From the NCBI RefSeq assembly GCF_010672455.1, contig NZ_JAAHGO010000020.1, forward strand, positions 70,847-134,846: a DNA stretch of 64,000 nucleotides. The letters run 5' to 3'. Below are positions 51,221-59,744 of this stretch, one piece after another. The notes beneath the pieces were generated by a model that was not told the DNA's origin, did no database searches, and saw nothing but the letters and a program-made list of their open reading frames with translations. A program made the position numbers and the translations under genes. Positions within the stretch are counted from its first letter, which is position 1. Each line of letters starts with the position of its first letter. This stretch comes from Okeania sp. SIO2C9 (GTDB lineage: Bacteria; Cyanobacteriota; Cyanobacteriia; Cyanobacteriales; Microcoleaceae).

Positions 51221-52648
51221 ATGGAAAATATCAGACATCTTCGTAGTTGGTTACGCATATCTCGTCAACCTCAGTATCGTTGGCTTTGGTTTGTAGCTGC
51301 AGCACTAATCTATGTAAGTATTCTCCTGTTTCCAATAGCAGGAATAGAACAAGAGGCAAAAGGAGCTTTAGCAGTATTTGGAGTAACAGCTTTCCTGTGG
51401 GCAACGAATACCTTACCAGTAGCAGTCACAGGTTTAATGGTCTTATTTTTAATCCCCCTAAGTGGCAGTATGTCTGCCACAGAAACTTATGCTTATTTCG
51501 GCAACAAAGCAGTATTTTTTGTATTAGGAGCATTTATTTTAGCCAGTCCTATTCAACGTTCTGGACTGAGTACCCGTCTAGCATTAACGGTAGTTTCTCG
51601 TTTTGGCAATACCCAGAATACTTTAATTGCCTCTATTTTAATTCTTTCCGCCGTAATGTCTTTTGTAATTAGTTCCTACGCTGTGACGGCAATGTTATTT
51701 CCAGTGGTGATAGAAGTTATACAAGCAGCAGGAGCTAAACCCGGTGGACGTTTTGGACTAGCAGCATTCTTAGCTTTAGGGTGGGGTTGCGGTATTGGTG
51801 GTATTGCAACTTTACTTGGAGGTGCCAGGGCGCCACTAGCATTAGGAGTTCTTCGCAGCACCACTAAAGGAGAATACGATGTCAGTTTTGTAGAATGGTT
51901 TATCTGGTCTATTCCTTTAGTCGTATTACTGTTGACAGTGGCTTATGTAATCTTACTCCAAATAGGAAAAGGTACAGTTGTGTCTTTACCAAACGCTCTA
52001 AAATTTCTCAAACTTAGGTCAAAAAGTCTGGGAGGAATCTCAACAAGAGAAATTGGTACATTAGTATTAGTGACAGGAATAGTTTTATTGTGGATTTTTC
52101 GAGGAACAGTTTGGGGACTAGATACAATAGCTTTTTTTGGAGTGATGTGTAGCTTCATTTTTGGGTTGGCAAGTTGGCAAGAAGTAGAAGAAGATGTTAA
52201 CTGGGGTATTTTTTTGATGTATGGTAGTGCTATTGCTCTAAGTGCAGTATTACGAGATACAGGGGCAGCACTAGCATTAGCAGAAAGTCTATTGGGATCG
52301 TGGATAAATTCTGGCTTAATCTGTTTTGTGGCAATGGTTTTAATTATTACTATCTTGACAGAAGGAATGAGTAATGCTGCTGCTGTGGCAGTTTTGATGC
52401 CAGTTGGACTTGCTTTAGCAGCTAAATATGGAATCGACCCTAGAGCAATGACATTGGGTATTACTTTGCCATCAGGTCTGGCTTTTCTTTTGCCAGTAAG
52501 TACTCCTGTAATGGCCATTATTATTGGTAGTGGTTATGTGTCGCCTGCTGAAGCTTTTAAGCGTGGCTTATTGCTAAAATTAGTGGGGACTTTGATATTC
52601 TTGGCAATGGCGAAATTTTATTGGCCTTTATTTGGGCTGGGAGTTTGA
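51221..52648 (+). CDS. SLC13/DASS-family anion permease (sulfate or dicarboxylate)
   Basis: A 475-residue integral membrane protein with about 11-12 TM helices, the family length. Two inverted SN-T-type repeats are visible: SSYAVTAMLFPVV (~145-160) in the first half, and EGMSNAAAVAVLMPVGLALA (~385-405) followed by LPVSTPVMAII in the second half. Both stand where the sodium and substrate are bound in DASS transporters. The basic N terminus is cytoplasmic. The neighbouring cysC and USP-like genes make sulfate the most likely substrate, but dicarboxylates cannot be excluded. Confidence 0.88.
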   Translation: MENIRHLRSWLRISRQPQYRWLWFVAAALIYVSILLFPIAGIEQEAKGALAVFGVTAFLWATNTLPVAVTGLMVLFLIPLSGSMSATETYAYFGNKAVFFVLGAFILASPIQRSGLSTRLALTVVSRFGNTQNTLIASILILSAVMSFVISSYAVTAMLFPVVIEVIQAAGAKPGGRFGLAAFLALGWGCGIGGIATLLGGARAPLALGVLRSTTKGEYDVSFVEWFIWSIPLVVLLLTVAYVILLQIGKGTVVSLPNALKFLKLRSKSLGGISTREIGTLVLVTGIVLLWIFRGTVWGLDTIAFFGVMCSFIFGLASWQEVEEDVNWGIFLMYGSAIALSAVLRDTGAALALAESLLGSWINSGLICFVAMVLIITILTEGMSNAAAVAVLMPVGLALAAKYGIDPRAMTLGITLPSGLAFLLPVSTPVMAIIIGSGYVSPAEAFKRGLLLKLVGTLIFLAMAKFYWPLFGLGV

Positions 52649-52963
52649 ATAATTAATAATTAATAATTAATAATTAATAATTAATAACTGGAGAGTACAA
52701 AGTTATTCCCAAGAACAATTAGCATTGAAAGCTGAAATAATTGCCGTAAAAGCCTTACAGTATTTACAGCTCTGAATAAAGAGTTTTTAACCTTTAGATT
52801 GCTGAAAGCCTTAGCTAGCAATATTTATTTCAAGAACTTTGCACTGTCTAGTTAATAATTAATAATTACCTCTCCTTGAAAAGAAGAGGATTGACTCAGA
52901 GGAAAATTTTTTCTTGTTTCTCCTTTAAAGGAGAGGCTTTAAACTTTAATTATTCGGTAAGAT
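52649..52963. other. Spacer with TAATTAA tandem and a short AT-ended element
   Basis: A (TAATAATTAA)n tandem at about 52648-52685 is followed by unique DNA and the AT-ended short form at 52853-52956 (minus). This element ends just 7 bases before the ATG of the next gene, so it overlies that gene's ribosome-binding region. Confidence 0.6.
52853..52956 (-). mobile_element. AT-ended MITE-like element, short form
   Basis: The minus-strand left end CGAATAATTAAAGTTTAAAGCC follows TTAC (reverse of 52957-52960). The hairpin CTCTCCTTTAAAGGAGA is followed by a TCAATCCTCTTCTTTTCAAGG right part. It sits directly in front of the ATG at 52964. Confidence 0.7.
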
Positions 52964-53398
52964 ATGAATATTTGGTTAGTGGTTGCAAATCCCTATGCTT
53001 ACGATAAAGCAATGTGGAAAGGAATTTCAGAAGCTCAACAAAATCAAGCCAAATTGAGAGTTGTGTTTTTTATTAATAATAATTCAATTAATGATGTTAT
53101 TGGGGAACTGGGGCAGACTGGTTGGTTAGGGTCTAATCCTTTGCATAAACTGCAAAACTCTATGTTAGAGGGTTATCGCGCTCTGGCTAATGATGTTTTG
53201 AAGCGGGTAAAGCGTAAAGCTAAAGAAAAAGAAGTAAAATTAGACATTCAGGAAGTAATAGAAAGACCTAGTTTAGAAGAATATCTGTTTGAGCTTGTAG
53301 AGCAAGATGCAATAAAAATTATTGTTGCTGGCCCTCAGCTACTGACTGCCAAAATTGGCAACTTACCAAGTATAGCAGAGTATATTGAGGAAGATTAG
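52964..53398 (+). CDS. Universal-stress-protein-like small protein
   Basis: A 144-residue soluble protein with a USP-like alpha/beta pattern: strand MNIWLVVANPYAYDKAMWKGI, strand AKLRVVFFINNNS, helix with KLQNSMLEGYRALANDVLKRVKRKAKEKEVKLDIQEVIERPSLEEYL, and strand IKIIVAGPQLL. The C-terminal ATP-binding GxxG motif of classical UspA is not evident, so nucleotide binding is doubtful. USP-type genes often accompany SLC13-type permeases, and it follows one here on the same strand. Family call is moderate. Confidence 0.6.
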   Translation: MNIWLVVANPYAYDKAMWKGISEAQQNQAKLRVVFFINNNSINDVIGELGQTGWLGSNPLHKLQNSMLEGYRALANDVLKRVKRKAKEKEVKLDIQEVIERPSLEEYLFELVEQDAIKIIVAGPQLLTAKIGNLPSIAEYIEED

Positions 53399-53809
53399 GA
53401 ACAATTAATAATTAATAATTAATAATTAACAATTAACAATTACTTCTTCTTTTCAAGGAGAGGATTGACTCAAAGAATTTTTTTTCTTGTTCCTCCTGTA
53501 AAAGAGAGGCTTTAAGCCTTAATTATTCGGTCAATAATATTATATTCAAATAATCAGTTATATCAGAAGGAAGAAGGAAAAATCTGGCGTTTTTTTAGTT
53601 TTAAGCTTTTGAGATGTCTGCGCCTTTTACTTCAACTGCTATATCAAAAAACATAGCTTATTGCTGATGAACTATCTCCCTCCGGATTTTCTATTACTTA
53701 CTATTTTAGATAAACTTATTTATCTGAATAAAGCGACAAAATATATATTTTCCTGCTTTTTTTCCTGATTCCTGGCATATACAAAATCTTGATGAAATAA
53801 GTGAATCTG
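53399..53809. other. Spacer with two small elements
   Basis: An AT-ended short form (53404-53531, minus; ends CGGTCAA instead of CGGTAA) and a TATAGCAG-type copy (53571-53643). The last 160 bases are AT-rich spacer. Confidence 0.55.
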
Positions 53810-54379
53810 ATGGTACAAGTTAAACATAAATTTCAAAGTTTTGAAGAATATTTGTCATACAGTAACAATTCAGAAAAACTCTGTGAATTATTTAATGGTG
53901 AATTAATTGAAATGCCTCCAGAATCAGGTCTGAATGTTGAAATTGCTACTTTCTTGTTGCTGAGATTTGCCTTACTTTTAGGTCATCGTCGAGTACGGGG
54001 TCAAGGATTAGAATTAGAGGTTAGAGGTGAGCCGAAAAACCGCTATCCCGATCTGACTATAATCCGAGAAGAGCATATTCAACAATTATTAAAGCGGAAT
54101 ACAATTCGCCTTTCTATGTCTCCTCCTTTATTAGTTGTTGAAGTCGTTAGTCCTGGAGAAATACAAAGAGAGAGAGACTATATTGCGAAGAGAATTCAAT
54201 ATCAAGATTGTGGTATTCCTGAATATTGGATTGTTGACCCTGAAACTAAAACTATTCTAATATTAGAATTAATAGGCAAAAATTATACAGAAGTCGGTAG
54301 CTTTTCTGGTAATGATTTAGTATTATCTCCTGGATTTAGAACGCTTAATTTGAAAGTTTCTACAGTTTTTGATGGTTGA
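53810..54379 (+). CDS. Uma2 family (DUF820) putative endonuclease
   Basis: A 189-residue protein of a family greatly expanded in cyanobacteria, with a PD-(D/E)xK-like fold. The pattern is intact: GELIEMPPESGLN near the N terminus, YPDLTIIR (catalytic Asp), PPLLVVEVVSPGE (Glu), and RIQYQDCGIPEYWIVDPETKTI. The ATG at 53810 is chosen; an in-frame GTG at 53801 would add three residues. The cellular role is unknown; nuclease activity is inferred from the fold. Confidence 0.93.
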   Translation: MVQVKHKFQSFEEYLSYSNNSEKLCELFNGELIEMPPESGLNVEIATFLLLRFALLLGHRRVRGQGLELEVRGEPKNRYPDLTIIREEHIQQLLKRNTIRLSMSPPLLVVEVVSPGEIQRERDYIAKRIQYQDCGIPEYWIVDPETKTILILELIGKNYTEVGSFSGNDLVLSPGFRTLNLKVSTVFDG

Positions 54380-54862
54380 AGAAGGAAGAAGGAAGAAGTA
54401 AGGAGGAAGAAGTAGATGGAGGCTCAATTAACAACTAATAGCTGAAGATGACGGCTGTTTCGCAGCATTCCGCAGGAAATGCTTACTGAATAATTTGGGT
54501 TTCAAGTCTCTCCTTTAAAGTAGAAACAAGAAAACATTTTCCTCAAACGTCAATCCTCTTATTTTTAAGGAGAGGTAATTATTAATTAGGGCTTATCCAT
54601 CTAATCTAAAAGTATTTATAGATAAAGGTTTTAGCATTTTTAAGTATCAAAAAGTGCGAGTTTTTAAGTGGTAATGGTTAAAAAATGAGCGGATTTTGGT
54701 CAAGATTTGGGCAGAAAAATTAAGGGACAAAACTTAGCTCCTACCTCCTCTAAATTTCCATTTATCCTGTCTCCTGTCTCCTGTTTCCTACCCCTACGAA
54801 AAGACCTTTGAGCGCAAACCCTAATTATTAATTATTAATTATTAATTATTAATTATTAATTA
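54380..54862. other. Spacer of repeats between Uma2 and ABC permease
   Basis: It holds an AT-ended element (54489-54582) immediately followed by a 245-bp MITE (54583-54827), then an ATTATTAATT tandem to about 54861. No gene. Confidence 0.65.
54583..54827. mobile_element. 245-bp MITE with TAATTAGGG ends
   Basis: Partner of 8178-8426: same TAATTAGGGCTTA...CAAACCCTAATTA termini and interior GATAAAGGTTTTAGC, GATTTGGGCAGA, CTCCTACCTCCTCT. It apparently inserted in the AT tail of the neighbouring element, as AATTATTAATT lies on both sides. Confidence 0.75.
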
Positions 54863-55651
54863 CTAAGCCCCCATCCCCGAATATTGTTTTAACCCCTTTC
54901 GCCACAACCAACGATTTAATCCTAAAAATATCGCACCCCAAGCAAACATAATCAATAAACCCCGTCCAATATCCACAGGCAAATCCACTAAGATAGAAGC
55001 AGGAAAATAAATTATATAAGGAAACGGAGTCCATAATGCTATTTGATGCACTGATTCTGGAAACACTTCTAATGGAGCAGTTATTCCCGATAAAAACATA
55101 TAAGGTAAAAACCAAAGCTGTTCAAGGGCGCTAGATTTTTCTATCCAAAAGGCAAATAAAGCCATTGTATATTGAATTAAAAATCGTAATGCAAATGCTA
55201 TTACTACTACAATTAAAAATAACAAAAAATTACCCAAACTTGGCAACCAAAATATCCGGGGATATAGAACAAAAAATAATAATATTAAACCTAAAACAAA
55301 AGGTCCTCTAGCCAACCTTTCTCCAATATGACCAAAGAAATGATGCCACACCGGATCTATAGGTTGTAATAATTTAGGAGATAATTTCCCTTGAATTACT
55401 TCTTTTTCAAAATCCCAAATTACCCAAACAGGAGTAATTGAGCGGACAACAAATACAGCTAAGAAATAATGAGAAAACTGCGATTTATCTAATGCAAATT
55501 CACCTACTACTGAAGCTTTTACCCAAACTCCCATCATAATAAAAGGCAAAGAAGATGACAACATCCATAAGAAGAGTTCGGCTCTATATTCTAACATATA
55601 GGCGTAGTAAGTAAGTAGAAAAACTTTGACTATTTTGATAAATTTTTTCAT
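54863..55651 (-). CDS. ABC-2 type (DUF990-like) transporter permease
   Basis: A 262-residue membrane protein with six predicted TM helices (near 25-45, 60-75, 115-135, 138-165, 185-200 and 225-250). The cytoplasmic elbow text DFEKEVIQGKLSPKLLQPIDPVWHHFFGHIGERLAR is characteristic of this permease group, as is PYMFLSGITAPLEVFP. It should pair with the ATPase gene at 57196-58194, which is also on the minus strand upstream. Such exporters usually have a second, related permease, not present here. Substrate unknown. Confidence 0.9.
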   Translation of the reverse strand: MKKFIKIVKVFLLTYYAYMLEYRAELFLWMLSSSLPFIMMGVWVKASVVGEFALDKSQFSHYFLAVFVVRSITPVWVIWDFEKEVIQGKLSPKLLQPIDPVWHHFFGHIGERLARGPFVLGLILLFFVLYPRIFWLPSLGNFLLFLIVVVIAFALRFLIQYTMALFAFWIEKSSALEQLWFLPYMFLSGITAPLEVFPESVHQIALWTPFPYIIYFPASILVDLPVDIGRGLLIMFAWGAIFLGLNRWLWRKGLKQYSGMGA

Positions 55652-55946
55652 TGTTTTTATTTATTTACTATTCATTGAAACAAGAGTTTTGATTAAGTGT
55701 ATTTCAAGAAAAATAATATTATCAAAAGACGGTAAATGAGTAAAGTAAAATAATAACTTAAGAGGATATCTGAAAAGTTTTTTGATACTGAATTATGCCC
55801 CCTAGCCCCCCCAACTTTGGGGGGAAAAAGAATCAATTTGCTTCAAAAAGTCCCCCAAAATTGGGGGATTGAGGGGGTGAGTGATGTAGCAAATAGGACT
55901 TCTCAGACAACCTCTAAGAAACAAAAGCTCACTGCTGACTGCTATA
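55652..55946. other. Spacer with a complementary C/G-tract hairpin
   Basis: CCCCCCCAACTTTGGGGGGAAA and TCCCCCAAAATTGGGGGATTGAGGGGG (55806-55877) make a double hairpin like those in the 849-1860 array. No gene. Confidence 0.5.
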
Positions 55947-57094
55947 TCAGCCACAAGCCCAACCAAATGCTACTTGATTTTTATGATGTTTACCGAAAAA
56001 TTGGGTTTAAAGCCTTGCCCTTTTAGGGCAACTTTATGTTATACTTATAAAAGCGGCAAAGGTATTCAACCGCTCTAAAAACCTAGCTACTAATCGTAGC
56101 AAACTAGCACCTTGAAAACTGCGGTCAGACCCCGCGTCGCCGTCAGGCGCAAGGGAATGCTGACCAACAGAAGAGTTAGGGGGTTTTGCACAGGAATGCT
56201 TGTGTATGGAAAAGCTCTAAGCAACAAGTATCAGAGAACCAGAGTTTTTTTAAGGTTTAAACTGTACCGTAGGGCATACGGGAACAGGCTCTTGAAATAG
56301 AGTGAACGCTTGGGGAGAGAACCATCTCTGGACTAAATGACGTAAAGTGTTTAGTTTAAGTGGATTCATTGAACCAAGAATCCTGGTTTCAGGAGAATCC
56401 CCGTGCGTTTACGCCGGGGAGTATGTCAAATTGAGTAATATGACCACAACCAGCATCCCCAAACATAAAAGGTAAATTATCGTTAGAATCAACCTGAAAA
56501 ACTAACCGCATTCCTTCACCACAAATCGGACAATTAGGATATTCTATTCCCTAGACCCATAGAGGCAAACCTGCTAATTTATCTCCTTCAATTGGGAAAT
56601 TATCGATAAATAATTCATCTAAATTAAAATCTAATTCTACACCAAATTCTTCTGCTTCTTCATAATTAGGATAATCTTCTAGATATTGCCAATCGACGAT
56701 TAATTTAGGAGGAAAAATTCCTTGATTTTCAGGAATTTTTACATCTTGTACTTCTGCTTTTGGTTGAATAATTCTAATTAAATGAATATCTGAAAATACT
56801 TGGCATCCTGGATAATCGCAATCACAAGGTATTTCTTCATTAGTACAATAAAACATTTGCAAAATACCACTACCAAATTCATTTTTTAATGCTTCTGGTA
56901 AGGTATTAAGGTTTAGCTGAAGAAAGAATTGTAAAGGATTTTGGCAATGGGGACATTTCGGCCATTGTTCGTTTTTTGGTAAACCTTGGTTTACCAGCAA
57001 ATTTAGAAGCAGTTAAATCCCCATCTCCATCAATAGTTATTGGTTTCCAAGCATGACGTTTATAGGGTTGAATTTCTGGGGGAATATTAGTCAT
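55947..57094 (-). pseudogene. DUF1963 (YwqG-like) gene with frameshift, nonsense codon and element insertion
   Basis: The gene starts at ATG 57094 (MTNIPPEIQPYKRHAWKP...SKFAGKP), then shifts frame near 56985-56995 into ...GLPKNEQWPKCPHCQNPLQFFLQLNLNTLPE. It hits TAG at 56551-56553, continues GIEYPNCPICGEGMRLVFQVDSNDNLPFMFGDAGCGHITQ to 56430, and is cut by the 436-bp element 55994-56429. The tail HHKNQVAFGWACG and a TGA stop lie beyond it (55947-55988). Excising the element restores ...GHITQCKHHKNQ... in frame, matching the normal DUF1963 C terminus. The gene lay between the ATPase and permease of an ABC exporter on the same strand. Three independent lesions show it is dead. Confidence 0.92.
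55994..56429 (+). mobile_element. TnpB-less IS608-like element with omega-RNA-like 3' end, copy 3
   Basis: It starts after TTAC (55990-55993) with CGAAAAATTGGGTTTAAAGCC and hairpin TTGCCCTTTTAGGGCAA, and ends GAATCCCCGTGCGTTTACGCCGGGGAGTATGTCAA, TCAA at 56426-56429. Its boundaries are proven by the interrupted DUF1963 gene. At 436 bp it is longer than the copies at 38955 and 40318; the extra central part (56040-56350) holds a 62-codon ORF without recognisable TnpA or TnpB motifs. The guide position after TCAA reads ATTGAGTAATATGACC, i.e. the disrupted gene itself. Confidence 0.88.
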
Positions 57095-57195
57095 TTCAGT
57101 TATCAGTTATCAGTTATCATCAACTCGGTAATTGCTGTAATATAATTCAGAAAAATTCCAACTTTTTAATTTTGACTTTTGACTTTTGACTTAAA

Positions 57196-58194
57196 CTAAA
57201 CTTTTCCTGCCCGAAAAACTCTACCAATAACCTCCTCAATAGGTGGGTCAGTCACAGTTAAATCTTGCACTTCTAATTCTGCCAAAATCTGAGCTACAGT
57301 TGCCGTTAAATTTTCCCGGCGTACTAACAAATGCACTGACTGACCTTCAAACATTTCCACCTCCCCATAATTAGATAAATGTTGCTCAAAATTATCTACA
57401 TCCGTAGCCACAGAATTAAGTAATTCTATTTGTACCTCTCGATAAGGAGCAAAGCGATCAAGTAAACCATCTAAACTGCCATCATAAATTAACTGACCTT
57501 GATATATCAATAACACACGCTTACACAAAGCCGTAATATCAGCCATATAATGACTCGTCAATAACACAGTTGCCTCATAACGTTGATTATATTCTTGCAA
57601 AAACTCCCGCACTGCCACTTGTGCATTTATATCTAAACCTAGAGTTGGTTCATCCAAAAATAAAACTTTCGGTTGATGCAACAACGCCGCCATCAACTCT
57701 GCCTTCATCCGCTCCCCCAGAGATAATTTTCTGACTGGTTGCTTCAACTTTCCCTCTAGGGACAACATTTCTGTTAATTCCATCAACCGCTTATAATACT
57801 CTTGATCAGAAAGACCATAAACAGCAGCATTAATTTTCAGGGAGTCTAACACTGGTAAATCCCAGATTAACTGTTGTTTTTGCCCCATAACTAAAGTAAT
57901 TTGCTCTAAAAATTCTCTTTTGCGCTCAAAGGGTACATAATCTGCTACCTTAACTATACCGTTAGACGGATGAATTAAACCTGTGAGCATTTTCAGAGTA
58001 GTAGTTTTACCAGCGCCGTTGGGTCCGAGAAACCCCACTACTTCCCCTGGGTCTATTTCAAATGTAATATCTTCAACTGCCTTAACATATTGGTAAGTGC
58101 GACGTATAAAATGACGTAGTGTTCCCTTAATTCCTGGTTCTTTGATGGCTACTGGGTAGATTTTGCTTAGATTTTTAGCGACTATAATAGACAT
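57196..58194 (-). CDS. ABC transporter ATP-binding protein
   Basis: A 332-residue ATPase of the ABC-2 exporter type. Walker A GPNGAGKTT at 57-65, Q-loop in ITLVMGQKQQL, signature LSLGERMKAELMAALL, Walker B VLFLDEPTLGLD, and switch His in LLTSHYMADI are all intact. A C-terminal ~90-residue extension (~240-332) is typical for this DUF990-partner group. It is probably the energising subunit for the permease at 54863-55651. The two genes are now separated by a dead DUF1963 gene and a mobile element. The substrate cannot be predicted. Confidence 0.94.
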   Translation of the reverse strand: MSIIVAKNLSKIYPVAIKEPGIKGTLRHFIRRTYQYVKAVEDITFEIDPGEVVGFLGPNGAGKTTTLKMLTGLIHPSNGIVKVADYVPFERKREFLEQITLVMGQKQQLIWDLPVLDSLKINAAVYGLSDQEYYKRLMELTEMLSLEGKLKQPVRKLSLGERMKAELMAALLHQPKVLFLDEPTLGLDINAQVAVREFLQEYNQRYEATVLLTSHYMADITALCKRVLLIYQGQLIYDGSLDGLLDRFAPYREVQIELLNSVATDVDNFEQHLSNYGEVEMFEGQSVHLLVRRENLTATVAQILAELEVQDLTVTDPPIEEVIGRVFRAGKV

Positions 58195-58283
58195 AAGTTT
58201 TGAATATTAATTTGAGTTACAGACAACATTCGACATAAATAGGACAGCAGAAAATTTAGCATATTTAGGAGACATACTAAGTT

Positions 58284-59087
58284 ATGGTACTTACTCAAGA
58301 TTTTTCAGATTCTTTTCCTCGTTTATTGGGAACAAGCGATGATGATAATGAGATTCTCACAGTAGAGCAAGCTACTTCTTTTCCTGGGGGAGTATTAGCT
58401 CTCAGTGGAGATGATATCATTACTGGTTCATCTGTCAACGACTTAATTTTTGGTGGTAGAGGAGAAGATGAGTTATTTGGAGAGGGTGGTAATGATAGTT
58501 TGTATGGTAACAAGGATACAGATTTTCTCAATGGTGGCTTTGGTGATGATATATTGTATGGAGGTAAGGGTGCCGATCTATTAAATGGTGGAGACGGTAA
58601 TGATACTCTGATTGGTGATGCTGGTGTTGGTATTTATAAAGGTGGTTTGGGAAGTGATGTGTATGTTTTCAGAACTGAGTTAGCAGGAATAACACAAGAT
58701 TTAAGTGGTATTAGTTCTGTATTTCCAGGAATTCCCAGTACTATTGAATTGCCTAATGCAATTATTACTGATTTTAATGCTACTGAAGATATTATTGGAT
58801 TAACAGGAGGGATGACAAAATCTGATTTGATATTTGAAGATTTTAACAGTTTTGAGGAGTTTGGGATTAATACAAATTTGATTTTACCATTTATTGGTGA
58901 TGAACTTGAACTGTTAGCTAAAGCAGATATTTCAGTGCAGGATTTAGATCCAAATAATGATGGTGTTTTAGAGGGTACTGCGATTAAAATGAGTGGTACA
59001 AATCAAATGTTAGGATATGTGTTGAACACAAGTTCGGCAGAAATAGCAGCTTTGCCAGAGTCACAGTTTATTAGTGTTAATTTTTAA
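58284..59087 (+). CDS. RTX-type (hemolysin-type) calcium-binding repeat protein
   Basis: A 267-residue acidic protein. Residues ~48-125 contain about six nonapeptide-type repeats (LFGEGGNDSLYGN, LNGGFGDDILYGGKGADLLNGGDGNDTLIGD), which form a calcium-binding beta-roll. The rest is a C-terminal domain with DFNATEDIIGL, a pattern common after RTX repeats in cyanobacterial proteins. There is no N-terminal signal peptide; such proteins are usually exported by type I secretion, but no transporter is adjacent. Target or activity unknown. Confidence 0.9.
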   Translation: MVLTQDFSDSFPRLLGTSDDDNEILTVEQATSFPGGVLALSGDDIITGSSVNDLIFGGRGEDELFGEGGNDSLYGNKDTDFLNGGFGDDILYGGKGADLLNGGDGNDTLIGDAGVGIYKGGLGSDVYVFRTELAGITQDLSGISSVFPGIPSTIELPNAIITDFNATEDIIGLTGGMTKSDLIFEDFNSFEEFGINTNLILPFIGDELELLAKADISVQDLDPNNDGVLEGTAIKMSGTNQMLGYVLNTSSAEIAALPESQFISVNF

Positions 59088-59295
59088 GGAAATAGATAAA
59101 GAATTTAGGGATGTTTCATGGAACGTCCCTAAAACCTACATTCCACACTTCAAAGCTTAGTATAAAAGGCAAGATGAAAAAGATAAATTACTATATAAAA
59201 AAAATTACTATATAAAAAATAGTATCAAACCTATTCATTCTGACTCCTGACTCCTGTATTCCCCTCCTGGGAGGGGTTAGTGGTGGGTTTACTCC

Positions 59296-59400
59296 TACAG
59301 CGCTTTTCAAATTGATGAACCACATCTTCACACATCAAACTTTGTAGGGGCGATTCGCGAATCGCCCCTACTGTGGTCTACCCAAATGAAAACCGCTGTA
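59296..59400 (-). mobile_element. ~107-bp MITE with central palindrome, copy 3
   Basis: Same flanks as the copies at 18634 and 25300 (GTGGTTCATCAA and GTAGACCACAGTAG in reverse), but the central palindrome is GGGGCGATTCGCGAATCGCCCC, different in sequence yet still fully self-complementary. Confidence 0.85.
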
Positions 59401-59513
59401 AGCAGTAACCTAAATATTTGTAGCAAAGATTTATCAAACTGGTATAATTGGACATAAAAAAAATCTTCAATCGTCATAACTACGCTCATCTTTGTGATTC
59501 TCTCTCCTCCTGA

Positions 59514-59685
59514 TATCATGTCCGTTTATATCGTTTGTGTAAACCCAAGGGTGAATATCTGCAGGAAATAATGGTTTTTTTCTTGCGAGGGTAGCCTTTC
59601 TTCCTCTTCTCTCTTCCCTCTTCCTTCTTCCCTCTTCCTTCTTCCTTACCTTTGCTATGCAAGACCGATGCTGCCGGACATGATA
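59514..59685 (-). mobile_element. 172-bp MITE, copy 2
   Basis: Termini TATCATGTCCG and CGGACATGATA. Reverse-complement match to 39638-39809 with the same length and only a few base changes. Confidence 0.9.
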
Positions 59686-59744
59686 TGACTCCTCCTTACT
59701 TAACTAATCTATAACTGTTTAACCGGATTTAATATAACTTCTGC

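Larger units (their letters stand above)
59088..59744. other. Intergenic region with two MITEs
   Basis: A small palindrome (AGGGATGTTTCATGGAACGTCCCT, about 59107-59130) sits just after the RTX gene and could act as a terminator. It is followed by the 107-bp palindromic MITE (59296-59400) and the 172-bp MITE (59514-59685). No gene. Confidence 0.65.

Noticed and set aside
51247..51672. 141-codon ORF overlapping the permease gene
   Set aside because: Composition follows the third frame of the permease; no family features; the permease frame has clear TM helices and motifs.
56112..56300. 62-codon ORF, possible TnpB remnant
   Set aside because: Very basic, but no RuvC, zinc-finger or other TnpB motif is visible; not supported as a gene.
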